From Bradyrhizobium quebecense (GTDB lineage: Bacteria > Pseudomonadota > Alphaproteobacteria > Rhizobiales > Xanthobacteraceae), in the NCBI RefSeq assembly GCF_013373795.3, contig NZ_CP088022.1, forward strand, positions 62,001-126,000: a stretch of 64,000 nt of DNA, given 5' to 3'. The notes beneath the pieces were generated by a model. It was not told where the DNA came from. It did no database searches and saw only the letters and a program-made list of their open reading frames with translations. Positions within the stretch are counted from its first letter, which is position 1. Every line of letters starts with the position of its first letter. Shown here piece by piece: positions 26,710 through 35,263 of this stretch. The position numbers and the translations under genes were made by a program.

Positions 26710-27753
26710 TTAGCTGTTCGGACCGCGATCCATGCTGACGGGCTGCCAGCGGCGCAGCGCGGTGTCTTGCAGCACCGACGGGTTGACGCAGCTTACCGGC
26801 CACATGCCTTGCAGCACTAGTGACAATTCGTAGCCCACCCGGCGCTTGCGCGCCTCGTCAAAACGTGCCGATGCCGAGGCGACATGGGCGGTCAAGGTAA
26901 CATTGTCCATCCCGAGCATCGGATTGTTGTGCGACGGGGGCTCCTTCTCCAGCACGTCGAGCGCGGCGTGGGCGATCCAGCCCTCCTGCAGCGCCTTGAT
27001 CAGCGATTCCTCATCGACGGTGGCGCCGCGGCCGGTGTTGATGAAGATGGCCGATTTTCTCATCTGACGAAAATGCTTCTCGGTCAGCATGTGGTGCACT
27101 TCGGGCCGCGCCGGGGCGTGCATCGAGACGAAATCCGACTGCGACAGCACCTCCGACAGCGTCGAGGGAATCACGCCGTGGTCGTACATCAGCGTTTCCT
27201 GAATGAAGGGATCGTAGGCCATCATCCTGAGGCCGAACGGCGCGGCGCGCTTGGCCACCGCGCGGGCGACGCGGCCGAACGAGATGAAGCCGAGCGTCTG
27301 GCCCATCAGCCGCGGAATCTTCAGCAGCGCCGGGCGGCCCTCGGCCCAGCGGCCGCTGCGCACCATCTTGTCCTGCTCGATCAGGCGGCGGAAGCCGGCG
27401 AGCAGCAGCATCATGGCGTGGTCGGCAACCTCCTCGATGAAGGTGTCGGGGATGTTGGTGACGGGGATGCCGCGGGCGGTCGCGGCCTTGACGTCGACCG
27501 AGTCGACGCCGACGCTGCCGAGCGTGATCACCTTGCAGTTCTCCAGCGCGTCGATCACCGCTTTGGTGATCGGCATGCCCTTGGCGTAGATCGCGTCCGC
27601 GGTGCGTGCCGCGGCGATGAATTCGGTCTCGTTGGCCGGCGCCTCGACGATCTCCGCGCCGATCGGATCGAGCGCCTCGCGCTCATAATCATAGCCGCCG
27701 CCGGCGACCGTGAAGCTCGCGCCCTTCGGCGTCACCACCCTGAATTTCGACAT
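26710..27753 (-). CDS. 2-hydroxyacid dehydrogenase with altered NAD-binding glycine motif
   Basis: A 347-residue D-isomer 2-hydroxyacid dehydrogenase. Catalytic Arg lies in 'NTGRGATVDEESL' (about 245), and the catalytic His in 'VTLTAHVASAS' (about 293). The usual GxGxxG of the Rossmann fold, which in relatives reads G-L-G-R-I-G, is S-F-G-R-V-A here ('LGFISFGRVARAV', about residue 155), so two of the three glycines are replaced. It may still bind a dinucleotide but less conventionally. As first gene of the transporter operon it probably processes the imported acid or sugar acid. Start ATG has 'cgggagcag' upstream. Confidence 0.86.
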   Translation of the reverse strand: MSKFRVVTPKGASFTVAGGGYDYEREALDPIGAEIVEAPANETEFIAAARTADAIYAKGMPITKAVIDALENCKVITLGSVGVDSVDVKAATARGIPVTNIPDTFIEEVADHAMMLLLAGFRRLIEQDKMVRSGRWAEGRPALLKIPRLMGQTLGFISFGRVARAVAKRAAPFGLRMMAYDPFIQETLMYDHGVIPSTLSEVLSQSDFVSMHAPARPEVHHMLTEKHFRQMRKSAIFINTGRGATVDEESLIKALQEGWIAHAALDVLEKEPPSHNNPMLGMDNVTLTAHVASASARFDEARKRRVGYELSLVLQGMWPVSCVNPSVLQDTALRRWQPVSMDRGPNS

Positions 27754-27779
27754 TGTCTGCTCCCGATTGAGGTCTTCTG

Positions 27780-27817
27780 TTCTTGCTTCTTGCTGGTCTG
27801 CTTCTTGATGTTCTTGC
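27780..27817. repeat. Imperfect TTCTTGC heptamer repeats
   Basis: Two adjacent TTCTTGC units (27780-27793) are followed by TTCTTGA at 27802 and TTCTTGC at 27811. They lie 26 bases upstream of the start codon of the minus-strand hydroxyacid dehydrogenase gene, in its leader (CAAGAA-type on the coding strand). Compare the perfect array at 36906-36940. Confidence 0.55.
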
Positions 27818-28022
27818 TTCTCGGAGCGCGGCTTGGATCACCACTGTCCCTACTTCTACGCGAGCGGCGCTGTTCGCTCCACAATTGCCGGTTGGTCCGC
27901 GGCCCGATTCTCCGGGCTTCTACGGGGAACCTCCGTAACCATCAGGTAAAGGGTCTCACATTACGGTGAGCGGAATCAATCCGCCAATCGCGTCGCGTTC
28001 CCCGCCTCTTCTGGAGATCCCC

Positions 28023-29708
28023 GTGAAGCTGTCAAATCTGAAGATCACCCCCAAGCTCGGCATTCTGGTGGGGGTGACCCTCCTTGGTCTGTGCACGGCC
28101 GGCATCCTCGCCGGTCACCTGATGCAGCGTGAGATGACAAATGCACGCATCGACCAGGCCAAGGCCATCGTCGAGATGGCGAAGAACATGGCGGCGGGCC
28201 TGAAGAAGGAAGTCGACGTCGGCAAGATGACCAAGGAGGCCGCGCTGGCCGAGTTCGGCAAGCGCGCCAACGCCATGACCTATGACAACGGCGCCGGCTA
28301 TCTGTTCGGCACCGACTACAACGGCATCACCGTGCTGGCGCCTGATCCGAAGCAGGTCGGAACCAACCGCATGGACGTCGTGACCAATGGCCGCAAGCTC
28401 TCGCAGGAACTGATGGACGGCGTGAAGGCCAAGGGCGAGATCCTGCTGTTCTATGATTATGTGAAGCCCGGTCAGGAGACGCCGATCCACAAGCTCGGCT
28501 ATGCCGTCGCGGTCCCCGGCTTCGACATGTATCTCGGCACCGGCGCCTATCTCGAGGATATCGACGCCAAGATGCGGCCGATCGCGTGGCTGCTCGGCCT
28601 TGCGATCCTCGGCATCGGCATCATTTCCGGCTCGGTCGCCTGGCTGATCGGCCGCAGCATCTCCCGGCCGCTCAACCTGCTGGGCTCGCGCATGCGCGAC
28701 ATCGCCGACGGCAAGCTCGACGGCGACATCCCGGGTGTCGGCCGCGGCGATGAGGTCGGCGGCATGGCGGCGACCGTGCAGATCTTCAAGGACAATGCGA
28801 TCCGCATCCGCGGCCTTGAGCAGGCCGAGGCCGAGACGCAGGCGCGCGCCGCCGCCGAGCGGCGCAGCGCGATGCAGGACCTTGCGAGCGATTTCGAGCG
28901 CAGCGTGAACGGCATCGTCCGGACGGTGGCCTCCGCCGCCGCCGGCATGCAGACCACGGCGCAGTCGATGACCGCAACCGCCAGCGACGCCAGCGCGCGG
29001 GCCGCGACCGTCGGTGCCGCCTCCGATTCTGCCTCCAACAATGTCGGCACCGTCGCCGCGGCGGCCGAGGAACTCTCCAGTTCGGTTGCGGAGATCTCCC
29101 GCCAGGTGGCGCGCTCCAGCGAGGTCGCAAGCCAAGCGGTGGCCGATGCCGAGCGCACCAACGCGACCGTGCAGGCGCTCTCCACCGGCGCCGAGAAGAT
29201 CGGCGAGGTGGTCAAGCTGATCCACTCGATCGCCGCCCAGACCAACCTGCTGGCGCTCAACGCCACCATTGAGGCGGCGCGCGCCGGCGAATCCGGCCGC
29301 GGCTTCGCGGTTGTCGCCTCCGAGGTGAAGGCGCTGGCCAACCAGACCGCAAAGGCGACCGAGGAGATCTCGGCGCAGGTCGCGGCGATGCAGGCCTCTA
29401 CCGGCGAAGCGGTGACATCGATCGGCGGTATCACCGCGACCATCGCGCAGATGAGCGAGATCACCGCCTCGATCTCGACCGCGATCGACCAGCAGGGCGA
29501 TGCGACGCGCGAAATCGCGCGCAACATCCAGCAGGTCGCAGCCGGCTCGAGCGAGATCTCCGCCCATATCGGCGGCGTCACCACCGCGGCCGCCGCCACC
29601 GGCACCGCCGCGGGCGACGTGCTGTCGAACGCGCGCGAGCTCGACACCCAGTCCGGCATGCTGCGCAACGCGGTCGACGAGTTCCTGCAGAAGGTACGTG
29701 CGGCGTGA
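28023..29708 (+). CDS. Methyl-accepting chemotaxis protein with single Cache domain
   Basis: A 561-residue chemoreceptor. GTG at 28023 is preferred because 'ctggag' lies seven bases upstream and the membrane helix then starts near residue 10; a start at 27966 would add 19 odd residues. Order: membrane helix (about 13-30), periplasmic sCache_2 domain (about 35-185, '[27 protein letters not shown]'-type core), second helix (about 190-210), HAMP, then a methyl-accepting coiled coil with the hairpin tip '[19 protein letters not shown]'. Cache sensors bind small organic acids or amino acids. It ends 'FLQKVRAA', without a CheR-tethering pentapeptide. Confidence 0.93.
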   Translation: MKLSNLKITPKLGILVGVTLLGLCTAGILAGHLMQREMTNARIDQAKAIVEMAKNMAAGLKKEVDVGKMTKEAALAEFGKRANAMTYDNGAGYLFGTDYNGITVLAPDPKQVGTNRMDVVTNGRKLSQELMDGVKAKGEILLFYDYVKPGQETPIHKLGYAVAVPGFDMYLGTGAYLEDIDAKMRPIAWLLGLAILGIGIISGSVAWLIGRSISRPLNLLGSRMRDIADGKLDGDIPGVGRGDEVGGMAATVQIFKDNAIRIRGLEQAEAETQARAAAERRSAMQDLASDFERSVNGIVRTVASAAAGMQTTAQSMTATASDASARAATVGAASDSASNNVGTVAAAAEELSSSVAEISRQVARSSEVASQAVADAERTNATVQALSTGAEKIGEVVKLIHSIAAQTNLLALNATIEAARAGESGRGFAVVASEVKALANQTAKATEEISAQVAAMQASTGEAVTSIGGITATIAQMSEITASISTAIDQQGDATREIARNIQQVAAGSSEISAHIGGVTTAAAATGTAAGDVLSNARELDTQSGMLRNAVDEFLQKVRAA

Positions 29709-29776
29709 CGGATCGCGCAGGGTGGGTTAGCTAGCGAAGCGCAACCCACCCAGCGCATTCCACGACTGCGCATCCC

Positions 29777-29903
29777 CGTCATCCAGAGGTGCGAGCCTTG
29801 CGGCGCAATTGCGCCGCCGGGCGAGCCTCGAAGGATGTGCGGCCCGGCTGGTGGCCGTCGATCCTTCGAGACGCGCGCAACAGCGCGCACCTCAGGATGA
29901 CGG
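29777..29903. repeat. Intergenic palindromic repeat, 'cgtcatcctgagg' family
   Basis: From 'cgtcatccagaggtgcgag' to 'cctcaggatgacgg'. It is a longer copy with an additional 'cggcgcaattgcgccg' internal hairpin. The rest of the 387-base gap 29709-30095 between convergent genes shows no reading frame that I can support. Confidence 0.82.
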
Positions 29904-30095
29904 AATTGGCAGGTGCCGGGAGCAGCCTTTCGCCGCATGGCTACTCCCGGGCCGTCGCAGGGATGGGCTGCCAAAAATATCGAAAACAACCCCATGCAAA
30001 GTAGCCGATGGCGGCCGGCGGTCGACCAGGCAACTTGACACGTCGGGCAAATCAGCCTCATTATTCCGGTATTCAGAAATATTGGTGAGGGGGCG

Positions 30096-30479
30096 CTACG
30101 ATCCCGCCGGGAAGACCTGCGCGACGTGAAAGGCCTTGGTGGTGATGAGCCACCTGCCGTCGATCCGATGAAACACGAGATGATCGATGAAGCCGGTTTG
30201 GCCGGCCCTGACGCGCACCTTGGCGATGGCCAGATCGGACGCGGTCTGGTCGATGCTGATGATGGCCTCCTCGCGCGGCGATTTCATCGACGCCGGCGAG
30301 GGACGGCTACGGATGAAGTCGCGAAATTCCGCGGCCGACCGCACCGTGTGCTTGCCGTCCCGGATGCCGTGTACGATGCAGCCATCGGAGAAGACGTCGC
30401 GGAACCGGCTATCGTCGACGTCATACATCAGGTCGAAATATCCATCGATCGCGGATGCGATGGCCTGGATGTCGCTCAT
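30096..30479 (-). CDS. NTF2-like (SnoaL-type) protein
   Basis: The 127-residue protein has the cone-shaped NTF2-like layout: N-terminal helix 'MSDIQAIASAIDGYFDLMYDVD', 'FRDVFSDGCIVHGIRDGKHTVRSAAEFRDFI', then strands 'ISIDQTASDLAIAKVRVRAG' and 'IDHLVFHRIDGRWLITTKAFH'. Members are small-molecule isomerases, dehydratases or binding proteins; many are simply 'nuclear transport factor 2 family'. It is divergent from a LysR-type regulator gene with 135 bases between the starts, so it is a likely target of that regulator. Confidence 0.85.
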   Translation of the reverse strand: MSDIQAIASAIDGYFDLMYDVDDSRFRDVFSDGCIVHGIRDGKHTVRSAAEFRDFIRSRPSPASMKSPREEAIISIDQTASDLAIAKVRVRAGQTGFIDHLVFHRIDGRWLITTKAFHVAQVFPAGS

Positions 30480-30614
30480 TGCAAAATCTCCGTAGCGGAT
30501 GATGTGGCGGTGGCCTCACCGGATCGAACCGGTGATCTGCGCCGACAGTGGCCGATATGGTGGCGGAGTGCTACGACTGGCCGGTCATCTCTTGGATGAC
30601 TGAGAGGCATCGGC

Positions 30615-31571
30615 ATGGACGAAGTTGACGGTCGGCTGGTTGGCGGCCTGGTGGTGCTCGCGGCGCTGGCGGATGCGCGCAGCTTTGGCCGGGCCGCCGA
30701 ACGGCTCGGCATGACGCAATCCGGGGTCAGCAAGGCGATCGCCAAGCTCGAGGCGCGCCTCGATGCCAGGCTGGTTCACCGCACGAGCCGCGCCGTCGAG
30801 CTCACCGAGGAAGGACGCGCGCTGGTCGAGCGGGTTGCCGCGCATCTGGCCGGGATCGGCGAGGCGGCGGCGGAGACCGCGAAATCGCGCGATGCGGTCC
30901 GCGGCAGGCTGCGGGTCAATGTCGATCCGCTGTTCTCCCGCATGGTGCTGTCGCCGAAGCTGAGCGAGTTCCTGCTGCAGAATCCGGGCATGGAGCTGCG
31001 GATCGAGACCCGCGACCGGATCGCGGATCTGGTCAGCGACGGTTTTGATCTGGCGGTGCGTTTCGGCGAGCCGGCGCCGTCGGCGCTGATTGCGCGCCGC
31101 GTCCTCGATGCGCGCGTGCTCACCGTGGCCTCGCCGATCTATCTCGAACGGCACGGCCGGCCGCTTGATCCGCGGGAGCTGGCGAGCCGCGACCATCAGT
31201 GCATCCTGGCCATCGACGCGGCGACCGGGCGTCCCTTCGATTGGGAGTTTTGGCGCGGCGGCGAGGTCGTGCCGGTGGCGGTCAACGGGCGGCTCACCGT
31301 GACCGATTCAGGAACCAAGCTCGGCGCTTGCCTGGCCGGCTTCGGCATCGCGCAAGTGATCGATCTCGGCCTCGACGATCACCTGAGGAGCGGCGCGCTG
31401 ATCGAGCTGTTTCCCGACTGGCCCGACGAGCGTTTTCCGCTCTACGTCTATTACGCCTCGCGTAACCACGTGCCGGCCAAGGTGCGGCGGTTCATCGACT
31501 TCATCACTGAAACGCTGACGGCAAAGCCCCATTCGCCACGCAAGTCCGCCGGCTTGCGCAAGGCAGGTTAG
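30615..31571 (+). CDS. LysR-family transcriptional regulator
   Basis: A 318-residue LTTR: N-terminal winged helix ('VLAALADARSFGRAAERLGMTQSGVSKAIAKLEARL', with 'LVHRTSRAVELTEEG') and a two-lobed effector domain from about residue 95 ('LRVNVDPLFSRMVLSP', 'FDLAVRFGEP', 'GIAQVIDLGLDD'). It probably controls the divergent NTF2-like gene and itself. The stop codon TAG (31569-31571) is the first three bases of a palindromic repeat element. Confidence 0.93.
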   Translation: MDEVDGRLVGGLVVLAALADARSFGRAAERLGMTQSGVSKAIAKLEARLDARLVHRTSRAVELTEEGRALVERVAAHLAGIGEAAAETAKSRDAVRGRLRVNVDPLFSRMVLSPKLSEFLLQNPGMELRIETRDRIADLVSDGFDLAVRFGEPAPSALIARRVLDARVLTVASPIYLERHGRPLDPRELASRDHQCILAIDAATGRPFDWEFWRGGEVVPVAVNGRLTVTDSGTKLGACLAGFGIAQVIDLGLDDHLRSGALIELFPDWPDERFPLYVYYASRNHVPAKVRRFIDFITETLTAKPHSPRKSAGLRKAG

Positions 31572-31670
31572 AGCTTCGGTTCTGATTGAATCAGAACCGA
31601 AGCTCTAGATTCTTGCTTTGACGCGTTTTCTTCACGCGAACCGGTGCCCACTCCGCTCGAAAACGCTTTA
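31569..31670. repeat. TAGAGCTTCGG palindromic repeat that supplies a stop codon
   Basis: A perfect 17-bp inverted repeat (31569-31585 with 31591-31607, loop of five) followed by a second module containing 'gcgttttc' and 'gaaaacgc'. An inverted-orientation copy is at 42997-43096. The first three bases are the TAG stop of the LysR gene. Confidence 0.85.
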
Positions 31671-31689
31671 GCCATATCCCCGGCGTCAG

Positions 31690-32631
31690 CTAGCCCTTCG
31701 CCGATCCTTGCCGTGAGGCGATGATGACGCCGGCGAGCACCAGCGCGTAGCCGATCAGATGGAACGGCGCGAGCGTCTCGCCGAGCAGCAGGATCGCCAT
31801 CGCCGAGCCGAACACCGGCACCAGATGAAAGAACGGCGCCGCGCGGTTCGGGCCGATCAATGCGACGCCGCGGTTGAAGAACAGATAGGCGAGCGTGGAC
31901 GGGAAGATCAGCGTGTAGCCCAGCGTGGCAAAGGTCAGAACGTCGAGCTTCAGCGTCACGCCGTTGGCGAATTCCCACGCCGCCACCGGCAACAGCATCA
32001 GCGCACCGCAGCAGGTGGTGAACGAGATCAGCGAGAGCTGATGGATTTTCGGCCGCCGCGGGATCAGCGCCGAATACAGCCCGAACGACACCAGCGAGGC
32101 GCCGAACATGATGTCACCGCGGTTGAAGCTGATGCTGGCGAGCGCCGAGAAATCGCCGCGCAGGATGATGGTCAGCACCCCGGCCAGCGAGATCGCAATG
32201 CCGGCAAGCTGCGCCGGCGTCAGCCGGACGCCGAACAGGATCAGCGACCACAGCGCCACGAACAGCGGCCCCGCCGACTGGATCAGCAGCGCGTTCAACG
32301 CCTCGGTATATTGCATCGCCCAGTAGGAGATCGCGTTGTTGAACGCGAAACCGACCGCGGACAACAGCAGCATCAGCGGCAGCGCCCTGCGCAGCTTCGG
32401 CCAGTCCTCCTTCAGATGCGGCCAGGCGAACGGCAGCAGGATCAGGAATACGCCGAACCAGCGGATCGTGGTCAGCGTGACCGGCGGCACATGGCTGCCG
32501 ACATGCCGCGCCAGCACGATATTGGCGGCCCAGAACAGCGACGTCAGGCTGAGCAGCAGATAGGGCTGGTTGTTGAGCCAGTGCAGCGGCTGATAGCGCG
32601 GGGTTGTGGCAGGTGCGGGCAAGGCGGTCAT
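31690..32631 (-). CDS. EamA/DMT-family transporter
   Basis: A 313-residue inner-membrane protein with ten hydrophobic helices arranged as two EamA repeats: 'YLLLSLTSLFWAANIVLARH' at the N-terminus, 'QSAGPLFVALWSLILFGVRLT' at the end of repeat one, and 'RAAPFFHLVPVFGSAMAILLL' near the C-terminus. The family exports metabolites such as amino acids. ATG at 32631 is used; the frame is open further upstream, but those residues are Gly/Ser-rich and uncharacteristic. A clear paralogue lies at 37876-38802, same strand. Confidence 0.9.
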   Translation of the reverse strand: MTALPAPATTPRYQPLHWLNNQPYLLLSLTSLFWAANIVLARHVGSHVPPVTLTTIRWFGVFLILLPFAWPHLKEDWPKLRRALPLMLLLSAVGFAFNNAISYWAMQYTEALNALLIQSAGPLFVALWSLILFGVRLTPAQLAGIAISLAGVLTIILRGDFSALASISFNRGDIMFGASLVSFGLYSALIPRRPKIHQLSLISFTTCCGALMLLPVAAWEFANGVTLKLDVLTFATLGYTLIFPSTLAYLFFNRGVALIGPNRAAPFFHLVPVFGSAMAILLLGETLAPFHLIGYALVLAGVIIASRQGSAKG

Positions 32632-32735
32632 TATCTGGCGGATGTTGTGCCCGATTCCGCCGCCGCCACAAGACGAAAGAGCGGATTGGAGCCATGCGTG
32701 GCCGAGCTTGTCGTCACTCGTTTCACCGCGCGATT

Positions 32736-32838
32736 CCGTCATCCTGAGGAGCGCGCAGCGCGTCTCGAAGGATGCACGGCCACAGTTGGGCCGTCGACCC
32801 TTCGAGACGGCCGCGATGCGGCCTCCTCAGGGTGACGG
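32736..32838. repeat. Intergenic palindromic repeat, 'cgtcatcctgagg' family
   Basis: From 'ccgtcatcctgaggagcgcg' to 'cctcagggtgacgg', adjacent to the next repeat. The 414-base region 32632-33045 consists largely of these two elements and has no gene that I can support. Confidence 0.85.
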
Positions 32839-32860
32839 GGTGATTGCTGAGCTTGCTCCG

Positions 32861-32964
32861 TGTCATCACCCGCGCATGCGGGTGATCCAGTATTCCAGAG
32901 ACCGCGGTGCTTGAGCCGAGAGGTCGCGGCGTACTGGATCGCCCGGTCAAGCCGGGCGATGACA
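32861..32964. repeat. Intergenic palindromic repeat, 'catccagta/actggatcgcccgg' family
   Basis: Second copy of the element at 12721-12823: hairpin 'caccccgcgcatgcgggtg'-like start, 'atccagta', 'tactggat' and the terminal hairpin 'gcccggtcaagccgggc'. In both places this family stands next to a 'cgtcatcctgagg' element. Confidence 0.82.
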
Positions 32965-33045
32965 GCGGTGGACGAGGATATAGCCTCACATCCTCTCAGG
33001 GTGACGGGGATAGTGTCTTGCTTGCGGCCCTGCGCGGCCTTCAAC

Positions 33046-33888
33046 CTACTTCTGCGGCCCGGATAGCGAGATGTCGCGCTCGGCGCGAAACACGTTGCTG
33101 TAGAGGTTGGCGATCCATTGCCGTCCGCTGGAGGTGATGTTGAGGTGGCGGATCGCCTTCTGCACATGCGGCGCGACGCTGTCCCAGTAGAAGCGCGGAT
33201 AGAGGTCGACGAGATCGGCCGGCGAATCGTAGCCGAGCTGGCGGTTCAGCCCGGCCTCCTCGAATTCGAGGTACAGCGCGTTGGCCTTGCGGATGTAATG
33301 GGGATCGCCGAGCTGGCCGATCAGGTCGGCCGCCCGCAGCAGGCTGGCCTCCTCGCCGAACTCCTCATTCCCGTCCGGCGCGCTCTGCGGAAACCGTGTG
33401 CCCTCGATGGCGCGCGCGATGCGCTCCTTGTCGAGGAGGTCGACGCCCTTGAGCCGCTCCATCACGAAGATCTTCGAACGGTCGACGTGATAGGACATCA
33501 GCGCCGCATCCGACGAGCCGCGCGGCAGGATCACCTTGCGGCCGTCGGCGGCGACCAGATAGCCGTTGCGGTCGTCGGCGTCGAACAGCCCGCGCACATA
33601 GCCGATGTCATGGGTGAGGCAGGCGACGATGACATGCGCATAATCCTCGGCGCTCATGTGCGAGTGCAGCGCGCGGCCGCGCAGGATGGCGTGGCCGGCC
33701 AGGGTCACCAGCATGGTGTGCTCGACATTGTGATAGAGCGCGTCGCTGTTGCCGATGCATTCGATCGCGATCCGCGCGATCGAGGGCACCATCTCGACCA
33801 GCTGGGTCTGTGAAGAGCCGAACCGGCGCTGCATGTATTCGCCGAGGAATTTGCCGAGCGCGTCGGCCGCAAGTTCGGGAAGGGTCAT
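33046..33888 (-). CDS. HD-domain protein, probable metal-dependent phosphohydrolase
   Basis: The 280-residue protein has the HD-type metal ligands: His in 'YHNVEHTML' (about 53 and 57) and the His-Asp doublet in 'CLTHDIGY' (about 93-94), with a further helical region to the C-terminus. It would cleave a phosphate ester or nucleotide; the substrate is not evident. ATG at 33888 is used; a GTG one codon earlier would give one more residue. It is divergent from the DUF1330-like gene, so the 136-base gap holds two promoters. Confidence 0.85.
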   Translation of the reverse strand: MTLPELAADALGKFLGEYMQRRFGSSQTQLVEMVPSIARIAIECIGNSDALYHNVEHTMLVTLAGHAILRGRALHSHMSAEDYAHVIVACLTHDIGYVRGLFDADDRNGYLVAADGRKVILPRGSSDAALMSYHVDRSKIFVMERLKGVDLLDKERIARAIEGTRFPQSAPDGNEEFGEEASLLRAADLIGQLGDPHYIRKANALYLEFEEAGLNRQLGYDSPADLVDLYPRFYWDSVAPHVQKAIRHLNITSSGRQWIANLYSNVFRAERDISLSGPQK

Positions 33889-34024
33889 CACGGCATTGAC
33901 CTCCGAGATCGGGTGACGAGCTTACGGCCTGCCGGCATTTCAGGGTAGTCCCGCGATGTGACATAATCGTTGCGGCCGGACCGACCCGGCCCGAACTGAT
34001 GCGACTTTGGGCGGGAGCTGGTGG

Positions 34025-34429
34025 ATGGGTGTCGATCTCCTGAATGTCAAAGGCTTGGGCGAACTGGATCAAGAGGCTCCGGTCGTCATGGTCAACCTGA
34101 TGCGATTTCGCCAGCGGTCGCTCGACGGCGACGGCTCGGGCTGGGATGCATATCTGCGCTACAGCGCGCTCACCGTCCCCATGATCAAGGCACGCGGCGG
34201 CACGCTGCTCTGGACCGGCAGCGCCGAGACGGTCGCACTGGGCGAACCGGCCGGCCAGCGCTGGGATTACCTCGCGCTGGTCACCTACCCGAGCGTCGCG
34301 GCCTTCCTCGACATGATGACCTCGGCCGACTACGAGACCCGCTGCGACCCGCATCGCCGCAACGGCTGCGAGGAGCACGTCATCATCGCGACGCGCGAGG
34401 CCTACAGCAAGTTCAAGGTGGGCGAGTAG
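34025..34429 (+). CDS. DUF1330-like protein
   Basis: A 134-residue protein of the ferredoxin-like ABM/DUF1330 type: 'PVVMVNLMRFRQRS' as the first strand and 'YLALVTYPSVAAFLDMMTSADYE' as the signature helix-strand part near the C-terminus. ATG at 34025 follows 'gggag' by seven bases, better than GTG at 34007. No catalytic residue can be named. Its function is unknown; the fold occurs in small monooxygenases and binding proteins. Confidence 0.78.
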   Translation: MGVDLLNVKGLGELDQEAPVVMVNLMRFRQRSLDGDGSGWDAYLRYSALTVPMIKARGGTLLWTGSAETVALGEPAGQRWDYLALVTYPSVAAFLDMMTSADYETRCDPHRRNGCEEHVIIATREAYSKFKVGE

Positions 34430-34474
34430 CAAGACGCACGTCTCTTGACTGAACCCGTGTACGCCAATCCATCT

Positions 34475-34583
34475 CCGTCACCCTGAGGTGGCCGCTTCTT
34501 CAGCGGCCCTCGAAGGGTCGACGGCCCGACTGTGGCCGATTCATCCTTCGAGGCTCGCAAGCGCTCGCACCTCAGGATGACGG
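34475..34583. repeat. Intergenic palindromic repeat, 'cgtcatcctgagg' family
   Basis: From 'ccgtcaccctgaggtggccg' to 'cctcaggatgacgg', in the gap between the convergent DUF1330-like and TetR genes. It ends about ten bases inside the TetR 3' end: the stop of that gene (34572-34574) lies within the repeat. Confidence 0.83.
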
Positions 34584-35189
34584 GTCTGACAGATTAGCAA
34601 GCGCTGCGCGGCAGGCCGTCTGAACCACCCGGCAGACCTCATCCCTTGATCGTCCCGCGCTGAGCGACGCGAAGGTCGGATAGCTCGTCAGTGCGAAGAT
34701 CAGGTCGACGGCATCGTTGCGGGCCTGCGGCGATGCGCCCTTGCCCGCGATGCGGTCGACCAATGCGGTGACGCCGCGGCGGCGACGCTCGTTGCGCTCG
34801 CGCACGGCTTCGGTGAATTCGGGATCGGTCGCCATCGCGTCGTGCAGGCGGGCGACCGCGGAATCGCGGCTCCAGAATGCGCAGAAGATCTCGACCATGC
34901 GGTCGAGCGCGGCGCGCGGATCGGCCATCGCCATGGCGTCGGCGAGCTGATGCAGCCCGCCATGGCGCGCGATCTCGTCGAACACGGCTTCGAGCAGCCC
35001 GCGCCGGGAGCCGAACTGGTTATAGACCGTCAGCCGCGTCACGCCGGCGGCCTTCGCCACCGTATCCAGCGAGAAGCGCGCCATGCTCTCGCCTTCGCGC
35101 AGCGCGCGCGCGGCCGCCTCGATCACGCGCTCGCGGGTCTCGGCGGCGGCGGCGCTGCGCGCCGGGCTCACATAGCTGCGCGGCGGCAT
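34572..35189 (-). CDS. TetR-family transcriptional regulator
   Basis: A 205-residue regulator with N-terminal TetR helix-turn-helix (residues about 15-65: 'RERVIEAAARALREGESMARFSLDTVAKAAGVTRLTVYNQFGSRRGLLEAVF') and a helical C-terminal ligand domain. The gene is divergent from a small membrane-protein gene; a 15-base palindrome in the 74-base gap is a likely operator. The C-terminal end 'AALANLSDPSS' is read from the palindromic repeat next door. Confidence 0.93.
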   Translation of the reverse strand: MPPRSYVSPARSAAAAETRERVIEAAARALREGESMARFSLDTVAKAAGVTRLTVYNQFGSRRGLLEAVFDEIARHGGLHQLADAMAMADPRAALDRMVEIFCAFWSRDSAVARLHDAMATDPEFTEAVRERNERRRRGVTALVDRIAGKGASPQARNDAVDLIFALTSYPTFASLSAGRSRDEVCRVVQTACRAALANLSDPSS

Positions 35190-35217
35190 CGGCTGGCCTT
35201 GCTTTCGTCTAATTGAT

Positions 35218-35232
35218 TATACATTGTGTATA
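35218..35232. promoter_or_regulatory. TetR operator candidate
   Basis: The sequence tataca-ttg-tgtata is a perfect 6-bp inverted repeat with a 3-base spacer, AT-rich in GC-rich DNA, centred 36 bases before the TetR start and 39 bases before the membrane-protein start. It is the only such palindrome in the gap. Confidence 0.68.
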
Positions 35233-35263
35233 TCTAATTTCCAATGCCCATTGGAGCGAGATC

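Noticed and set aside
30500..30560. A T-arm-like sequence (minus strand 'ccggttcgatccggtg') suggesting a tRNA
   Set aside because: There is no matching acceptor stem, D-arm or anticodon arm at the right distances; it is the divergent promoter region of the LysR/NTF2-like pair.
32736..32964. Clustered repeats as a possible CRISPR array
   Set aside because: The units are palindromic elements of two different families with no regular spacers and no cas gene nearby.
34572..34583. Repeat-derived end of the TetR gene as a sign of truncation
   Set aside because: Only the last few codons lie in the repeat; the length of 205 residues is normal for the family, so the gene is most likely intact.
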